The notes under the pieces are model-generated. The model was given only the letters and a program-made list of their open reading frames with translations. It searched no databases and was not told the origin of the DNA. Positions 6,952 to 17,000 of a DNA stretch of 25,662 bases are shown here, piece after piece. The DNA is from a virus. The stretch is from positions 1 to 25,662 of the IMG/VR virus record IMGVR_UViG_3300020196_000215. One strand, given 5' to 3'. Within the stretch, counting starts at the first letter, position 1. The number at the start of each line of letters is the position of its first letter. Position numbers and translations under genes: made by a program.

Positions 6952-9900
6952 ATGCCAGCACCAGAAAATAGATTTATAGTTGGCGAAGAGGCGTGGTTTT
7001 ATCAGAATGCTAAGTTTTTCCAACAAATAGAGGCAGAACTTTTCAAAGGTGACATACAATCACCAGAGAATTCTACATTTAATAATGTAAGAATTAATGG
7101 TGGAATTTATGATTCTGCAAATTTTTCTGGTAATATTGGTGATCTTGTTTTATCTGACGGTAATGGGGGTTGGTTTTGGGGTAATGTTGGATATGGAACA
7201 GAACTTCAGGCTGCGAAGTTTAGAAAAACTTCTCTCACTGAAGATATCAATGTAACTTATGCGAATAGAGTTCCTATTCGATTTGATTCTGAAGTCTATA
7301 AAACTGACTTTTTTACGCATTCTAATACAACTATACCCCAAAGAATAACTATCAATAATAATGGTATTTACATTATCAATATCAATATTGGTATTGATAA
7401 CACTGGTGCGGCAGAGGTAAATCCAATATGCTCTATTTTCCTAAATGGAGTTGAAGTTACACAAACAAGAACCACTACCTACAGTGGTGGAACAGCAGCA
7501 GGAAATGGTAAAAACTTACAGATTGCAACACAAGCATTAATAAATGCTGGAGACTATATTGAAGTTTATGCCTGGATGGACCAGGCAGATCAAGCAACAC
7601 CAGTCAACACAATTGTCAATGCTACTGAGTTTTCAATTCTCAAAGCTGCTACTAGAGGACCTCAGGGTGTTCAAGGATTGCAAGGAGTTCAAGCAACTCA
7701 AGGTCTTCAAGGTAATCAAGGTCTTCAAGGTGCTCAAGCAACACAAGGTGGTCAGGGTCTTGCTAACCAGGGTATTCAAGGTCTTCAAGGTCTTCAAGGT
7801 CTTCAAGGAACTCAGGGTGTTCAAGGAACTCAAGGTGTCCAGGGACCTCTCAGTAACTTTCAAGGAACACAAGCAACCCAGGGGAATCAAGGTCTTCAGG
7901 GTCTTCAGGGGACATCAGTTCAGGGTACACAAGGTTTACAAGGTACACAAGGTCTTCAAGGTGGACAAGGAACTCAGGGTCTTGCTAATCAAGGTGTTCA
8001 AGGAACGCAAGGTCTTCAAGGTCTTCAAGGAGATCAGGGTGTTCAAGGAACTCAGGGACTTTCTAATCAAGGTGTTCAGGGAACACAAGCAACTCAAGGA
8101 ACTCAAGGTCTACAGGGATCCCAAGGTCTTCAAGGATCTCAAGGTGTTCAAGGTCAACAAGGAACTCAAGGTGATCAAGGTGTTCAAGGCACCATTGGAG
8201 ATCAAGGAACACAAGGTCTTCAAGGTAATCAAGGAACTCAAGGTCTTCAAGGTCTTCAAGGCAATCAAGGAACTCAAGGAACCCAAGGAACTCAAGGTCT
8301 TCAAGGAGATCAGGGTATTCAAGGAACACAAGCAACCCAGGGGATGCAGGGCAATCAGGGTGTTCAAAGCCCACAAGGAACACAGGGTCTTGTAGGACCT
8401 ATTGCTGGTGATCCAAATCAGGTAATATATAAAAACCCACAAAATATACCATCTGGTTCAGAAAACTTCAAGTTTTATGATTATGAATCATTGGTCACAG
8501 TTGGCGAACAAAGTGGTGCTGGTATTGTTAGTGCCACTACTTTTAAGGGTGAGGGCTCGCAACTAACTGGAATTGTTACAAGTGTTATTCCTGGAATTGG
8601 AATTGATATTGAGTCTACACAAGCAAATGGAAAAGGAATTGTAGAAATTACTTCCTACAAACCAGTAGGAAGAACAATCTATGTTTCATTAAACGGTAAT
8701 GATGATAATACTGGGTTGGCAGAAAATCATCCGAAAAGAACAATTAAATCTGCGGCATCGGTAGCTTTATTTGGTGATACAATCAAACCATTTCCAGGAA
8801 CTTATGTTGAAGAGAATCCAATTGTTCTGGCAAAAACAGTTTCTGTTGAAGGGACAGAACTTAGAAACGTGGTGATTACTCCAAAATATCCAGAGAGAGA
8901 TTTATTTTATGTTAATAGCGGTTGTCACGTTACAGATGTTAGTTTTAGAGGACAACCTTCAACAAATGGGGCTGCTATCGTTGCCTTACAACCACTATTA
9001 GGACCATCATCAGATAGATATTTTGATGCTGCAAGATTGCTTCGTTTCAATCTTGATTATATTGCAAGAGAATCTGTTGGATTCTTAACCAGTGGATTTA
9101 GTGGATTTGCAGGAAGTCATCGTGAACAAGATGCAGCAAGACTTCTTGATTTGAATACTGGATTTATTGCAGCAGAAGCAGTTGGATTCTTGACATCTCC
9201 ATCAGGATATAATTTTAATTTGAATAGTAATGATTATACAAACTGTAAAGAAGACGTTGTAAGTATTATAGATGCTGTCGCTAAAGATTTGAAAGCAAAC
9301 AGTAATAGAAATTCAATAGGTGCTGGATTTTCTTACTATAATAATTCTGGTGGATTGATTCACATTACTGGGATTGCAACCCAACAGGCTACAATTGCTG
9401 CGTTTGATTATGCTATAGGAATTGCAACTCATGTTATTAATAACTTGACCCCACCAATTTCATACCAGTCTGGTGTTGGGAGCATAACTCAATTCAAAGA
9501 TCTATCAGTTATTCAAGTTGCGGGTGGTTGTGTTGGTGTTGGAACTACAATCAGACAACTTGTTGGAATTATAACAAGTATGATTGGTATTGGAACAACT
9601 GCGGCTCCTGCAATTCGTTATGGTGTTAATCTAGATTCTATTGATTGTGCCGATGATATCAAAGACATTTATAAAGCAGTTTCTTTTGATATTACAAGAG
9701 GTGGTAATGCAAAATGTGTTGGGGCTGCAAAGTCATATTTTAATGATGACTTCAATTTCATTCCTAACACACTCAAAAATCCCGAAGAAGTTAAGCAGAC
9801 AGTTGCTACCCTTGACTATTCATTTAATATTGCAAGAGCGGTTGTAAACAACTGCACATGGGGTGGATACCCAGTAGGTCTTGGAACAACGGTTGTTAAT

Positions 9901-12900
9901 GCAGTGTATGATGCAAGCACAGGGATAACCACAATTACTGCGAATAATCATGGACTTGTCAAAAATGATGCGGCAAGAATTACTGGGCTGCTCTATGAGT
10001 GTGATAATGGTTCCCCAGGATTTGCAATTACAGTTTCTACCGCAACATATGATAAGACAACTGGTATATCAACAATTACATTGTCTTCTTCTCTAGATAT
10101 CGTATCTGGAGAAAGAGTAAGACTAAATGATCTAGTTTTTATATGCGATAGTGGTGGTGGACCATCAACAGCATCTTATCCTAGTGGTAACCTTGGATAT
10201 GATTTTACAGTTCTTGATGTAATAGAACCACCACCATCACGTCTAAGAAGGTCATCAACTAAATTTACGGTCAAAAATGGTGTTTCAACTCTTGATCACA
10301 CCTATGTTTCTGGAGGAACTGCTAGGAGACTTTATACTCCAGTATTTGGAATTTCTACCGCTTTTTATGATAAACTCACTGGTATCACAACAATTACCAC
10401 TGTCGGGTTGGGGACAACTGTTGGACCACATCTTTTCATTGAACCTAATAAAAAGGTAAAATTAGAAAATCTAGTATTCATTTGTGATAGTGGTGGTGGA
10501 CCTGCAACAGCATATTATCCTAGTGGAAATCTTGGATATGAGTTTAATGTTATCTCAACAAATAATGATCGTTACGTCGATGCCTCTAATCTTATAGAGT
10601 CAAATAAAAATGAAATCATTGATAAATCTTTAGCCGCAATAGCATTATCTTTCCCAGACTTTTATTATCCAAATGATTTACAAACCACTAGATTTTCTAG
10701 ATTCAAAGACTCATATCGCCTCATTCAATTAAATAAACAAGAAATAGTCGGAACTGCTTGGACTAATACTTATAATGTTTATCCAGGAATATCCACAACA
10801 ATGGATAAGTGCAAACGAGATCTTGCATATTTTGTTGATGCAGTTTCAACGGATGTCTTTAGTGGAGGAAATACTTACACAATTCAATTTACTAAAACAT
10901 ATTTCAATTCATCTGGCGCTCCTATTTCTAATGGATTAGTTGGAGAAATAACAGAATCTGTTTATGCATTCAATCAGGCAAGAAACCTGATGAAACTTGC
11001 AATTACTAATAATCTAACTATCACTGATCTTACAATTACTGCTGATCCTGGAACTGGCATTAATACCAGCACAGCATCTTGTGCGGATGTTCAACAGGCA
11101 ATTAATACTTTAGTTTCTATTGCAACCACTGCATTTACCAATGGTTCATTAACTAATGTCAATAAAATTCGTGTGAATAATGGGGTATTTCCTGCAGGAG
11201 AAAATAAGTGTCGTAGGGATTTAGGATTTATTGTTGATGCACTTATTAAGGATGTAAGATATGGGACTAATAAGCATATTCGTGAAGCCACGAGATCTTA
11301 CTTCACCGCCGCTGGTGTCCCAATTTCGGATGGATTGGTTGGAGAAACCGCACAGTCAATTGTCGGGTTCCATTCTGTGAGAGATTATGCAAAACTTGCA
11401 ATTAATAATCAACTCAATAATAGAGACTTAACAATTACGGCTGATCCAAATCCAGGAATCGGAACCACTTCAAATACAAATCCATATTCTTGTGCCGATG
11501 TTCAGTCAAATATCGATAATCTTGTCGGTATCCTTACATCAACTATTGGGATAGGAACTATAGGTCCATCTTTCCCAGATCTTTATGTTTCTAATAAAGT
11601 TAAGGTCAATGTTGGAGTTTCAACTTTAGATCACATTTATGTGACTGGTGGAACCCTCACCGCAAATTATACAACAAAAATCTTCCCAGATGGAACTTTT
11701 AATTACATTTTCCCTGTTAAATCTGTTGTAGGTCCAAACACATTTACTTTTGTTGCAGGTAAAACAGTTCTCCCTCATACTTATGTTTCGGGGGGAACAG
11801 TTGAAAAATATAGAAACTTCCAACCAACATTCACTCAAGTAAAAGACATGTCAATTCAGATTGACGGTCAAACAGGATATAATGATGCTCTCAATTCATG
11901 TAAAAATGTTATTTCTGCAATTCGTTCTTGTGTTGGAGTTGTAACAAGTATTGTTGGACTTGGATCAACAGCACTAAAATCTGGTTCTGTCGTTGTCCCT
12001 GCTTTTGGTGGTAATTCTGGATATGGATTCACAGATATTGTTGGTATAACTAGTGCGATTTATGAGGGGGAAACTGGAAAGACAACAATCACAGCACCTG
12101 GACTGATTGTTAGGGAAGGCGATCCAATTGAACTTAGGGATTTGATATTCTCTTGTACTTCTGGAACAGGGATTGGAACGACAACTCAAAAATTCCCATC
12201 TGGTAAATTTGGATACGAATTTTATGTTGATGAAATTAATTCAGATAATACTTTTGAAATTTATGTTGGTGTATCAACATTAATACATACTTATATCTCT
12301 GGTGGAACAATAATCAATCGTGCAATACCTGTCTCTTTCGCAACGTATGATCACATAACTGGCGTCACAACCATTACAGCACCAGGAGCGTTTGTTGATA
12401 TTGGTGATGTTGTATCTGTTAGAGATCTAGAATTTATTTGCACTAGTGGAGCTGCTACAACAACAATCTATCCTACATCTAATACTGGATATAATTTTGC
12501 GGTAGAGGAAGTCATAGGATATGGGTCAACTTTTGTTATCAATACAGGAATTAACACCATCCCTCATTATTACTTGACTGGTGGCGTTGTTGTTCCTCCT
12601 TACTCAAGAGGAACTGGGCCAATTGATCAGGGACCATATATCAGAAATGCTACCAATTTTATTGCCAATAGTATTGGGCTAAAAGTTGATGGTTTCAACG
12701 CTGAACCTGGAGATAAAGATGATATTGGCGTGACTGGAACAATGTCTGTAGACTCTTATACACAATTTAATCAAGGTGGTATTGGAGTATCAGTTACAAA
12801 CGGAGCATATGCTCAATTAGTTTCTATTTTTACAATCTGTGACGATATTGGAATCTTTACTAAATCTGGAGGACAATGTGATATTACCAACTCAAACTGC

Positions 12901-13728
12901 TCATTTGGCAACTTTGGTCTTGTCTCTGATGGTGTTGGTGATGCGACTTCAAAATCAATTTATCGTTATACCGCTCAATCCGTAGGAGAAGCGCAAATTG
13001 AAACTGATGAAATAGTTGTTTCTGGTGTTGGCACTTATAGACCTTACGATGGACAGGCAATTTATTTTGGTGATCTTTATAATACAGTATCTCGTATCGA
13101 GGTAACAAATGGTGGAAGTGGATATCTTTTCCCACCAGATGTAATAATCAGCGCCCCAACTGGTCCAAATGGAATTACTGCGGAGGGAAGTGCAAACATT
13201 GATGCGACAGGAACAGTAATATCGGTTGATGTAATTAGTTCTGGATCTCAATATTCAACACCACCAACAGTTACATTTTCTCCAATTGGTGGAGTTGGTA
13301 GCGGTGCTGCTGCAATATCATTTTTAGAACCAATTTATTTTAATATTCAAAGTGCAACACTTCCTGTTGCAGGAATCTCAACCATCACTCTATTATCAAA
13401 TCTAAATAGTACGATAGGTGCTGGTACAACAATTTATTTCTCAAGATTGAGTTTGCAAATTGCAACTTCAATCTCACTAGAATGGGTTGGATCTGGAACA
13501 AATATTAATACAGCAAAACCATCTCTGGGTGGAGTTACAATTCAACCAAATGAAGTTGATAAAATTAGAGGTGGACAAGTTGTATATACCAGTACAAACC
13601 AAGCAGGTAACTTCCAAATTGGAGATAATGTAGTTATTAACCAACTTACAGGAACAATTTCAGGTAGAGCCTTTAGTCAAAGTCTGTTAAATACAGTAAC
13701 TCCTCTCATTATTGCGTTAGGTAAGTAA
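6952..13728 (+). CDS. Giant modular virion structural protein with C1q-like and collagen-like regions
   Basis: 2258 residues. Residues 1-80 (VGEEAWFYQNAKFFQQIEAE, then NNVRINGGIYDSANFSG) look like a baseplate-attachment domain. About 85-234 resembles a C1q/TNF-like jelly roll (GIYIININIGI, SIFLNGVEV, AGDYIEVYAW). 236-483 is a Gly-X-Gln collagen-like stalk. From about 580, YVSLNGNDDNTGLAENHPKR and TIKSAASVALFGDTI resemble the start of a DUF1565-type right-handed beta-helix. About 690-1885 alternates helical and beta modules (separate entry). The last 360 residues contain two G-x-Y-x-x-P-P beta motifs and end with NQLTGTISGRAFSQSL, which I recall from cyanomyovirus structural proteins. Some relatives are annotated VrlC-like or simply virion structural protein; I do not assign a symbol. 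It is 10 bases after the beta-helical gene. It probably forms a long baseplate- or tail-attached fibre for surface contact. Confidence 0.75.
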   Translation: MPAPENRFIVGEEAWFYQNAKFFQQIEAELFKGDIQSPENSTFNNVRINGGIYDSANFSGNIGDLVLSDGNGGWFWGNVGYGTELQAAKFRKTSLTEDINVTYANRVPIRFDSEVYKTDFFTHSNTTIPQRITINNNGIYIININIGIDNTGAAEVNPICSIFLNGVEVTQTRTTTYSGGTAAGNGKNLQIATQALINAGDYIEVYAWMDQADQATPVNTIVNATEFSILKAATRGPQGVQGLQGVQATQGLQGNQGLQGAQATQGGQGLANQGIQGLQGLQGLQGTQGVQGTQGVQGPLSNFQGTQATQGNQGLQGLQGTSVQGTQGLQGTQGLQGGQGTQGLANQGVQGTQGLQGLQGDQGVQGTQGLSNQGVQGTQATQGTQGLQGSQGLQGSQGVQGQQGTQGDQGVQGTIGDQGTQGLQGNQGTQGLQGLQGNQGTQGTQGTQGLQGDQGIQGTQATQGMQGNQGVQSPQGTQGLVGPIAGDPNQVIYKNPQNIPSGSENFKFYDYESLVTVGEQSGAGIVSATTFKGEGSQLTGIVTSVIPGIGIDIESTQANGKGIVEITSYKPVGRTIYVSLNGNDDNTGLAENHPKRTIKSAASVALFGDTIKPFPGTYVEENPIVLAKTVSVEGTELRNVVITPKYPERDLFYVNSGCHVTDVSFRGQPSTNGAAIVALQPLLGPSSDRYFDAARLLRFNLDYIARESVGFLTSGFSGFAGSHREQDAARLLDLNTGFIAAEAVGFLTSPSGYNFNLNSNDYTNCKEDVVSIIDAVAKDLKANSNRNSIGAGFSYYNNSGGLIHITGIATQQATIAAFDYAIGIATHVINNLTPPISYQSGVGSITQFKDLSVIQVAGGCVGVGTTIRQLVGIITSMIGIGTTAAPAIRYGVNLDSIDCADDIKDIYKAVSFDITRGGNAKCVGAAKSYFNDDFNFIPNTLKNPEEVKQTVATLDYSFNIARAVVNNCTWGGYPVGLGTTVVNAVYDASTGITTITANNHGLVKNDAARITGLLYECDNGSPGFAITVSTATYDKTTGISTITLSSSLDIVSGERVRLNDLVFICDSGGGPSTASYPSGNLGYDFTVLDVIEPPPSRLRRSSTKFTVKNGVSTLDHTYVSGGTARRLYTPVFGISTAFYDKLTGITTITTVGLGTTVGPHLFIEPNKKVKLENLVFICDSGGGPATAYYPSGNLGYEFNVISTNNDRYVDASNLIESNKNEIIDKSLAAIALSFPDFYYPNDLQTTRFSRFKDSYRLIQLNKQEIVGTAWTNTYNVYPGISTTMDKCKRDLAYFVDAVSTDVFSGGNTYTIQFTKTYFNSSGAPISNGLVGEITESVYAFNQARNLMKLAITNNLTITDLTITADPGTGINTSTASCADVQQAINTLVSIATTAFTNGSLTNVNKIRVNNGVFPAGENKCRRDLGFIVDALIKDVRYGTNKHIREATRSYFTAAGVPISDGLVGETAQSIVGFHSVRDYAKLAINNQLNNRDLTITADPNPGIGTTSNTNPYSCADVQSNIDNLVGILTSTIGIGTIGPSFPDLYVSNKVKVNVGVSTLDHIYVTGGTLTANYTTKIFPDGTFNYIFPVKSVVGPNTFTFVAGKTVLPHTYVSGGTVEKYRNFQPTFTQVKDMSIQIDGQTGYNDALNSCKNVISAIRSCVGVVTSIVGLGSTALKSGSVVVPAFGGNSGYGFTDIVGITSAIYEGETGKTTITAPGLIVREGDPIELRDLIFSCTSGTGIGTTTQKFPSGKFGYEFYVDEINSDNTFEIYVGVSTLIHTYISGGTIINRAIPVSFATYDHITGVTTITAPGAFVDIGDVVSVRDLEFICTSGAATTTIYPTSNTGYNFAVEEVIGYGSTFVINTGINTIPHYYLTGGVVVPPYSRGTGPIDQGPYIRNATNFIANSIGLKVDGFNAEPGDKDDIGVTGTMSVDSYTQFNQGGIGVSVTNGAYAQLVSIFTICDDIGIFTKSGGQCDITNSNCSFGNFGLVSDGVGDATSKSIYRYTAQSVGEAQIETDEIVVSGVGTYRPYDGQAIYFGDLYNTVSRIEVTNGGSGYLFPPDVIISAPTGPNGITAEGSANIDATGTVISVDVISSGSQYSTPPTVTFSPIGGVGSGAAAISFLEPIYFNIQSATLPVAGISTITLLSNLNSTIGAGTTIYFSRLSLQIATSISLEWVGSGTNINTAKPSLGGVTIQPNEVDKIRGGQVVYTSTNQAGNFQIGDNVVINQLTGTISGRAFSQSLLNTVTPLIIALGK
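7657..8400 (+). repeat. Collagen-like Gly-X-Gln array, short copy (about 80 triplets)
   Basis: Nine-base units encode Gly-X-Gln, with X mostly Leu, Thr, Val, Ile, Asn or Asp. They occupy residues 236-483 of the 2258-residue protein. Phase is broken by GLANQ and GLSNQ inserts, a PLSNF segment, and triplets in which Ala replaces Gly (QATQG). The composition matches the much longer array in the gene at 14090, so the two stalks share an origin. Confidence 0.95.
9019..12600 (+). repeat. Alternating alpha and beta protein modules within the giant structural gene
   Basis: Two module types recur. The beta module follows a YDxxTGxTTIT strand, a D/N-L-x-F-x-C-x-S-G core, YPSGNLGY-F and VSTLDHTYVSGGT. 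Copies or partial copies lie at about 9891-10035, 10036-10320, 10342-10560, 11575-11815, 12043-12325 and 12331-12600. The helical module has C-(K/R)-R-D-L-x-F-x-VDA, a short S-G-G-N or Y-G-T-N turn, then a Y-F-x-x-x-G-x-P-I-S-(N/D)-G-L-VGE segment and a SCADVQ helix. Clearest copies lie at about 10798-11140 and 11194-11565, with more diverged ones at about 9019-9460, 9628-9855 and 11860-11975. The copies differ enough that they are old protein-level duplications, not recent DNA repeats. Boundaries are approximate. Confidence 0.75.
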
Positions 13729-13730
13729 AA

Positions 13731-14084
13731 ATGGCAGTAATTGCACTTAATAAATTTCGAACGATAAGAGTTGGTATAACGACTAATTTAGTTGGAATTT
13801 ATACTTGCCCAACTGGAGTAGCAACAATTGTGATTCTCTCCCAGGTAACTAATGTCGCTGCTGCAGGAAGTGTTTTTTCAGTTACTGCGATTCACTCTAG
13901 ACCTTCAGAGATTCCGTCCGATTATAAATTTGCAAATGCAATTCCAATTCCTTCAAATGATAGTTTGAATTTGATTACTGATGGAAGACTCGCTCTTGAA
14001 ACTAATGATGTTATCAAAATTCAAGGTAATGCGAATGATGTCTTGCAACTTGTTTTGAGTGTACTTGAAACCGCGAAGCAGTAG
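13731..14084 (+). CDS. Small beta-rich virion structural protein
   Basis: 117 residues, two bases after the giant structural gene and five bases before the fibre gene. The sequence pattern is NLVGIYTCPTGVATIVILSQ, then ANAIPIPSNDSLNLI and LALETNDVIKIQGN, ending in LQLVLSVLET. It suggests a compact beta-sandwich of a kind I recall from small structural proteins of marine T4-like phages. No signal peptide, cysteine motif or catalytic signature is visible; the single Cys is at about residue 26. Placement between two fibre-type genes suggests a connector, collar or fibre-attachment role, but that is inference. No strong ribosome-binding site is seen, so translation may be coupled to the upstream gene. 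Confidence 0.7.
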   Translation: MAVIALNKFRTIRVGITTNLVGIYTCPTGVATIVILSQVTNVAAAGSVFSVTAIHSRPSEIPSDYKFANAIPIPSNDSLNLITDGRLALETNDVIKIQGNANDVLQLVLSVLETAKQ

Positions 14085-14089
14085 CATAA

Positions 14090-17000
14090 ATGGCAAGATA
14101 TACCTCAGGAAGATATAGAAGATTTTCTCAGTCTGGTATTACCTCTGACAGATATGAATTTCTGGGTGTAGAGCAAGCTGAGCCAGATTTGGGGGATCCT
14201 CTTGTAGGTGTATCTTCTATTGGGGTAAAACCAGTTCCTAATGGCACATTTTATGATCAATATGTTCTAATTGCAGTTGGTACTGAGGTTGGTTCTCGTT
14301 ATTGGATAAAGTCTGAAAATTTATTCAGTCAGGGTATCCAAGGTATACAGGGTACGCAAGGTAATCAAGGTATTCAAGGCACTCAGGGTCTACAGGGTCA
14401 GGCGATACAAGGTGTACAAGGAAATCAAAGCACCCAAGGACTACAGGGTATTCAGGGTGAAACTTTTCAGGGAACACAAGGAACTCAGGGAATCCAAGGC
14501 ACTCAAGGGACCCAAGGTCTTCAAGGTCTCCAAGGTCTACAGGGTCTGAGTAATCAGGGCGTTCAGGGTACTCAAGGACTTCAAGGAGATGTTGGTATTC
14601 AGGGTGCCCAAGGTGTCCAAGGTCTTAGTAATCAAGGTGTACAAGGAACTCAAGGTCTTCAAGGTGATCAGGGTATACAGGGTACGCAAGGTGTCGGTTC
14701 TCAGGGTTCTCAGGGTGTTCAAGGTCTAAGTAATCAGGGTGTTCAAGGTGCTCAGGGAACTCAAGGTGTTCAAGGTGAACTTGGATATCAGGGTACACAG
14801 GGTAATCAAGGTATTCAAGGCACTCAAGGATTACAAGGTATTCAAGGTGAACTTGGATATCAGGGTACACAGGGTAATCAAGGTATTCAAGGCACTCAAG
14901 GATTACAAGGTATTCAAGGTGAACTTGGATATCAAGGAACTCAAGGTCTTCAAGGTCTACAGGGATTCCAGGGCACCCAAGGTTTACAAGGTATTCAAGG
15001 TTCTGGTGTTCAAGGTGTTCAAGGAACTCAAGGACTACAGGGATTCCAGGGCACCCAGGGTCTGCAAGGTGTCCAGGGGATGCAGGGGAATCAGGGTCTT
15101 CAAGGATTCCAAGGGACTCAGGGGTTACAAGGTCTTCAAGGACTTCAAGGATTAAGCAATCAAGGTGTCCAGGGTACTCAAGGATTACAGGGCACTCAAG
15201 GATTACAGGGTCTACAAGGTCTCTCTAATCAAGGTGTACAAGGTACGCAAGGAACTCAAGGTCTTCAAGGATCTCAAGGAACGGGTGTTCAGGGAACACA
15301 AGGAACTCAAGGTCTACAGGGATTCCAAGGCACCCAAGGTTTACAAGGCATTCAAGGAGATATTGGTAATCAAGGTGTTCAGGGAACACAAGGAACTCAA
15401 GGTCTGCAAGGTATTCAAGGTGCTGGAATACAAGGCAATCAAGGAACTCAAGGTCTACAAGGTCTACAAGGAACTCAAGGTCTGCAAGGTATTCAAGGTG
15501 CTGGAATACAAGGGTCCCAAGGAACCCAAGGATCCCAAGGAACTCAAGGTCTTCAGGGCATTCAGGGACAACTTGGATTTCAAGGTAGTCAGGGAACACA
15601 AGGTCTTCAGGGGTTCCAAGGCACTCAAGGACTTCAAGGGGATGTTGGTGTTCAGGGTACCCAAGGTTTACAAGGTCTTCAAGGAACTCAAGGTCTTCAA
15701 GGTTCTCAGGGTATTGGTGCCCAAGGATCCCAAGGAACTCAAGGTGTTCAGGGGTCCCAAGGCACTCAAGGATTACAAGGAATTCAAGGAGACCTTGGAA
15801 TCCAAGGCACTCAAGGTGTCCAAGGAGATCAAGGTACTCAGGGATTGCAGGGATCTCAAGGAACAGGTGTTCAGGGAACACAAGGAACTCAAGGACTTCA
15901 AGGATTACAAGGATTACAGGGTGTCCAGGGGGATATTGGTAATCAAGGTGTTCAGGGAACACAAGGAACTCAAGGTCTTCAAGGAGATCAGGGTGTTCAA
16001 GGAACTCAGGGCACTCAAGGTTTAAGTAATCAAGGAGCTCAAGGCACTCAAGGATTACAAGGATTACAGGGTGTCCAGGGGGATATTGGTAATCAAGGTG
16101 TTCAAGGTGTTCAAGGGACTCAAGGTCTTCAAGGTCTACAAGGTCTACAAGGTCTTCAGGGTACAGGTGTTCAAGGATTTCAAGGTACTCAAGGATTACA
16201 GGGGACTCAAGGATTACAGGGTTTACAAGGTCTCTCTAATCAAGGTGTTCAGGGAACTCAGGGTCTTCAAGGTATTCAAGGCACTCAAGGATTACAAGGA
16301 TTACAAGGCACCCAAGGTGACTTTGGTGTTCAAGGATTCCAGGGGACCCAAGGATTACAAGGGTTACAAGGCACTCAAGGTGACTTTGGTGTTCAGGGTG
16401 TTCAAGGCGCTCAAGGATTACAAGGATTACAAGGATTACAAGGCACCCAAGGTGACTTTGGTGTTCAGGGCGTTCAAGGAACTCAGGGTCTTCAAGGTAA
16501 TCAAGGAACTCAAGGGTTGCAAGGATTACAAGGCACTCAAGGTGCTGGATTCCAAGGAGCTCAAGGAACTCAAGGGTTACAAGGATTACAGGGCACTCAA
16601 GGTGATCTAGGTGTTCAGGGAACTCAGGGAACTCAGGGAACTCAGGGACTTCAGGGTGTTCAAGGAAATCAGGGATTACAGGGTCTTCAGGGTATTCAAG
16701 GTGTTGGTGCTCAAGGCACTCAAGGCACTCAAGGTCTTCAAGGTCTACAAGGCACTCAAGGTCTTCAAGGTTTACAAGGCACTCAAGCGACTCAGGGTAC
16801 TCAAGCGACTCAAGGTACTCAAGCGACTCAGGGTACTCAAGGATTACAGGGTCTTCAAGGTTCTCAAGGGACTCAGGGTCTACAAGGTCTTCAGGGCACT
16901 CAAGGTGTTGGTGCTCAAGGGACTCAAGGGACTCAAGGTCTCCAAGGTTTACAAGGTCTCCAAGGAACACAGGGAATCCAAGGTACGCAAGGGACTCAAG

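Noticed and set aside
6952-13728. Naming the giant structural protein vrlC
   Set aside because: Some cyanophage relatives carry this label, but I cannot confirm homology without a search, so no symbol is given.
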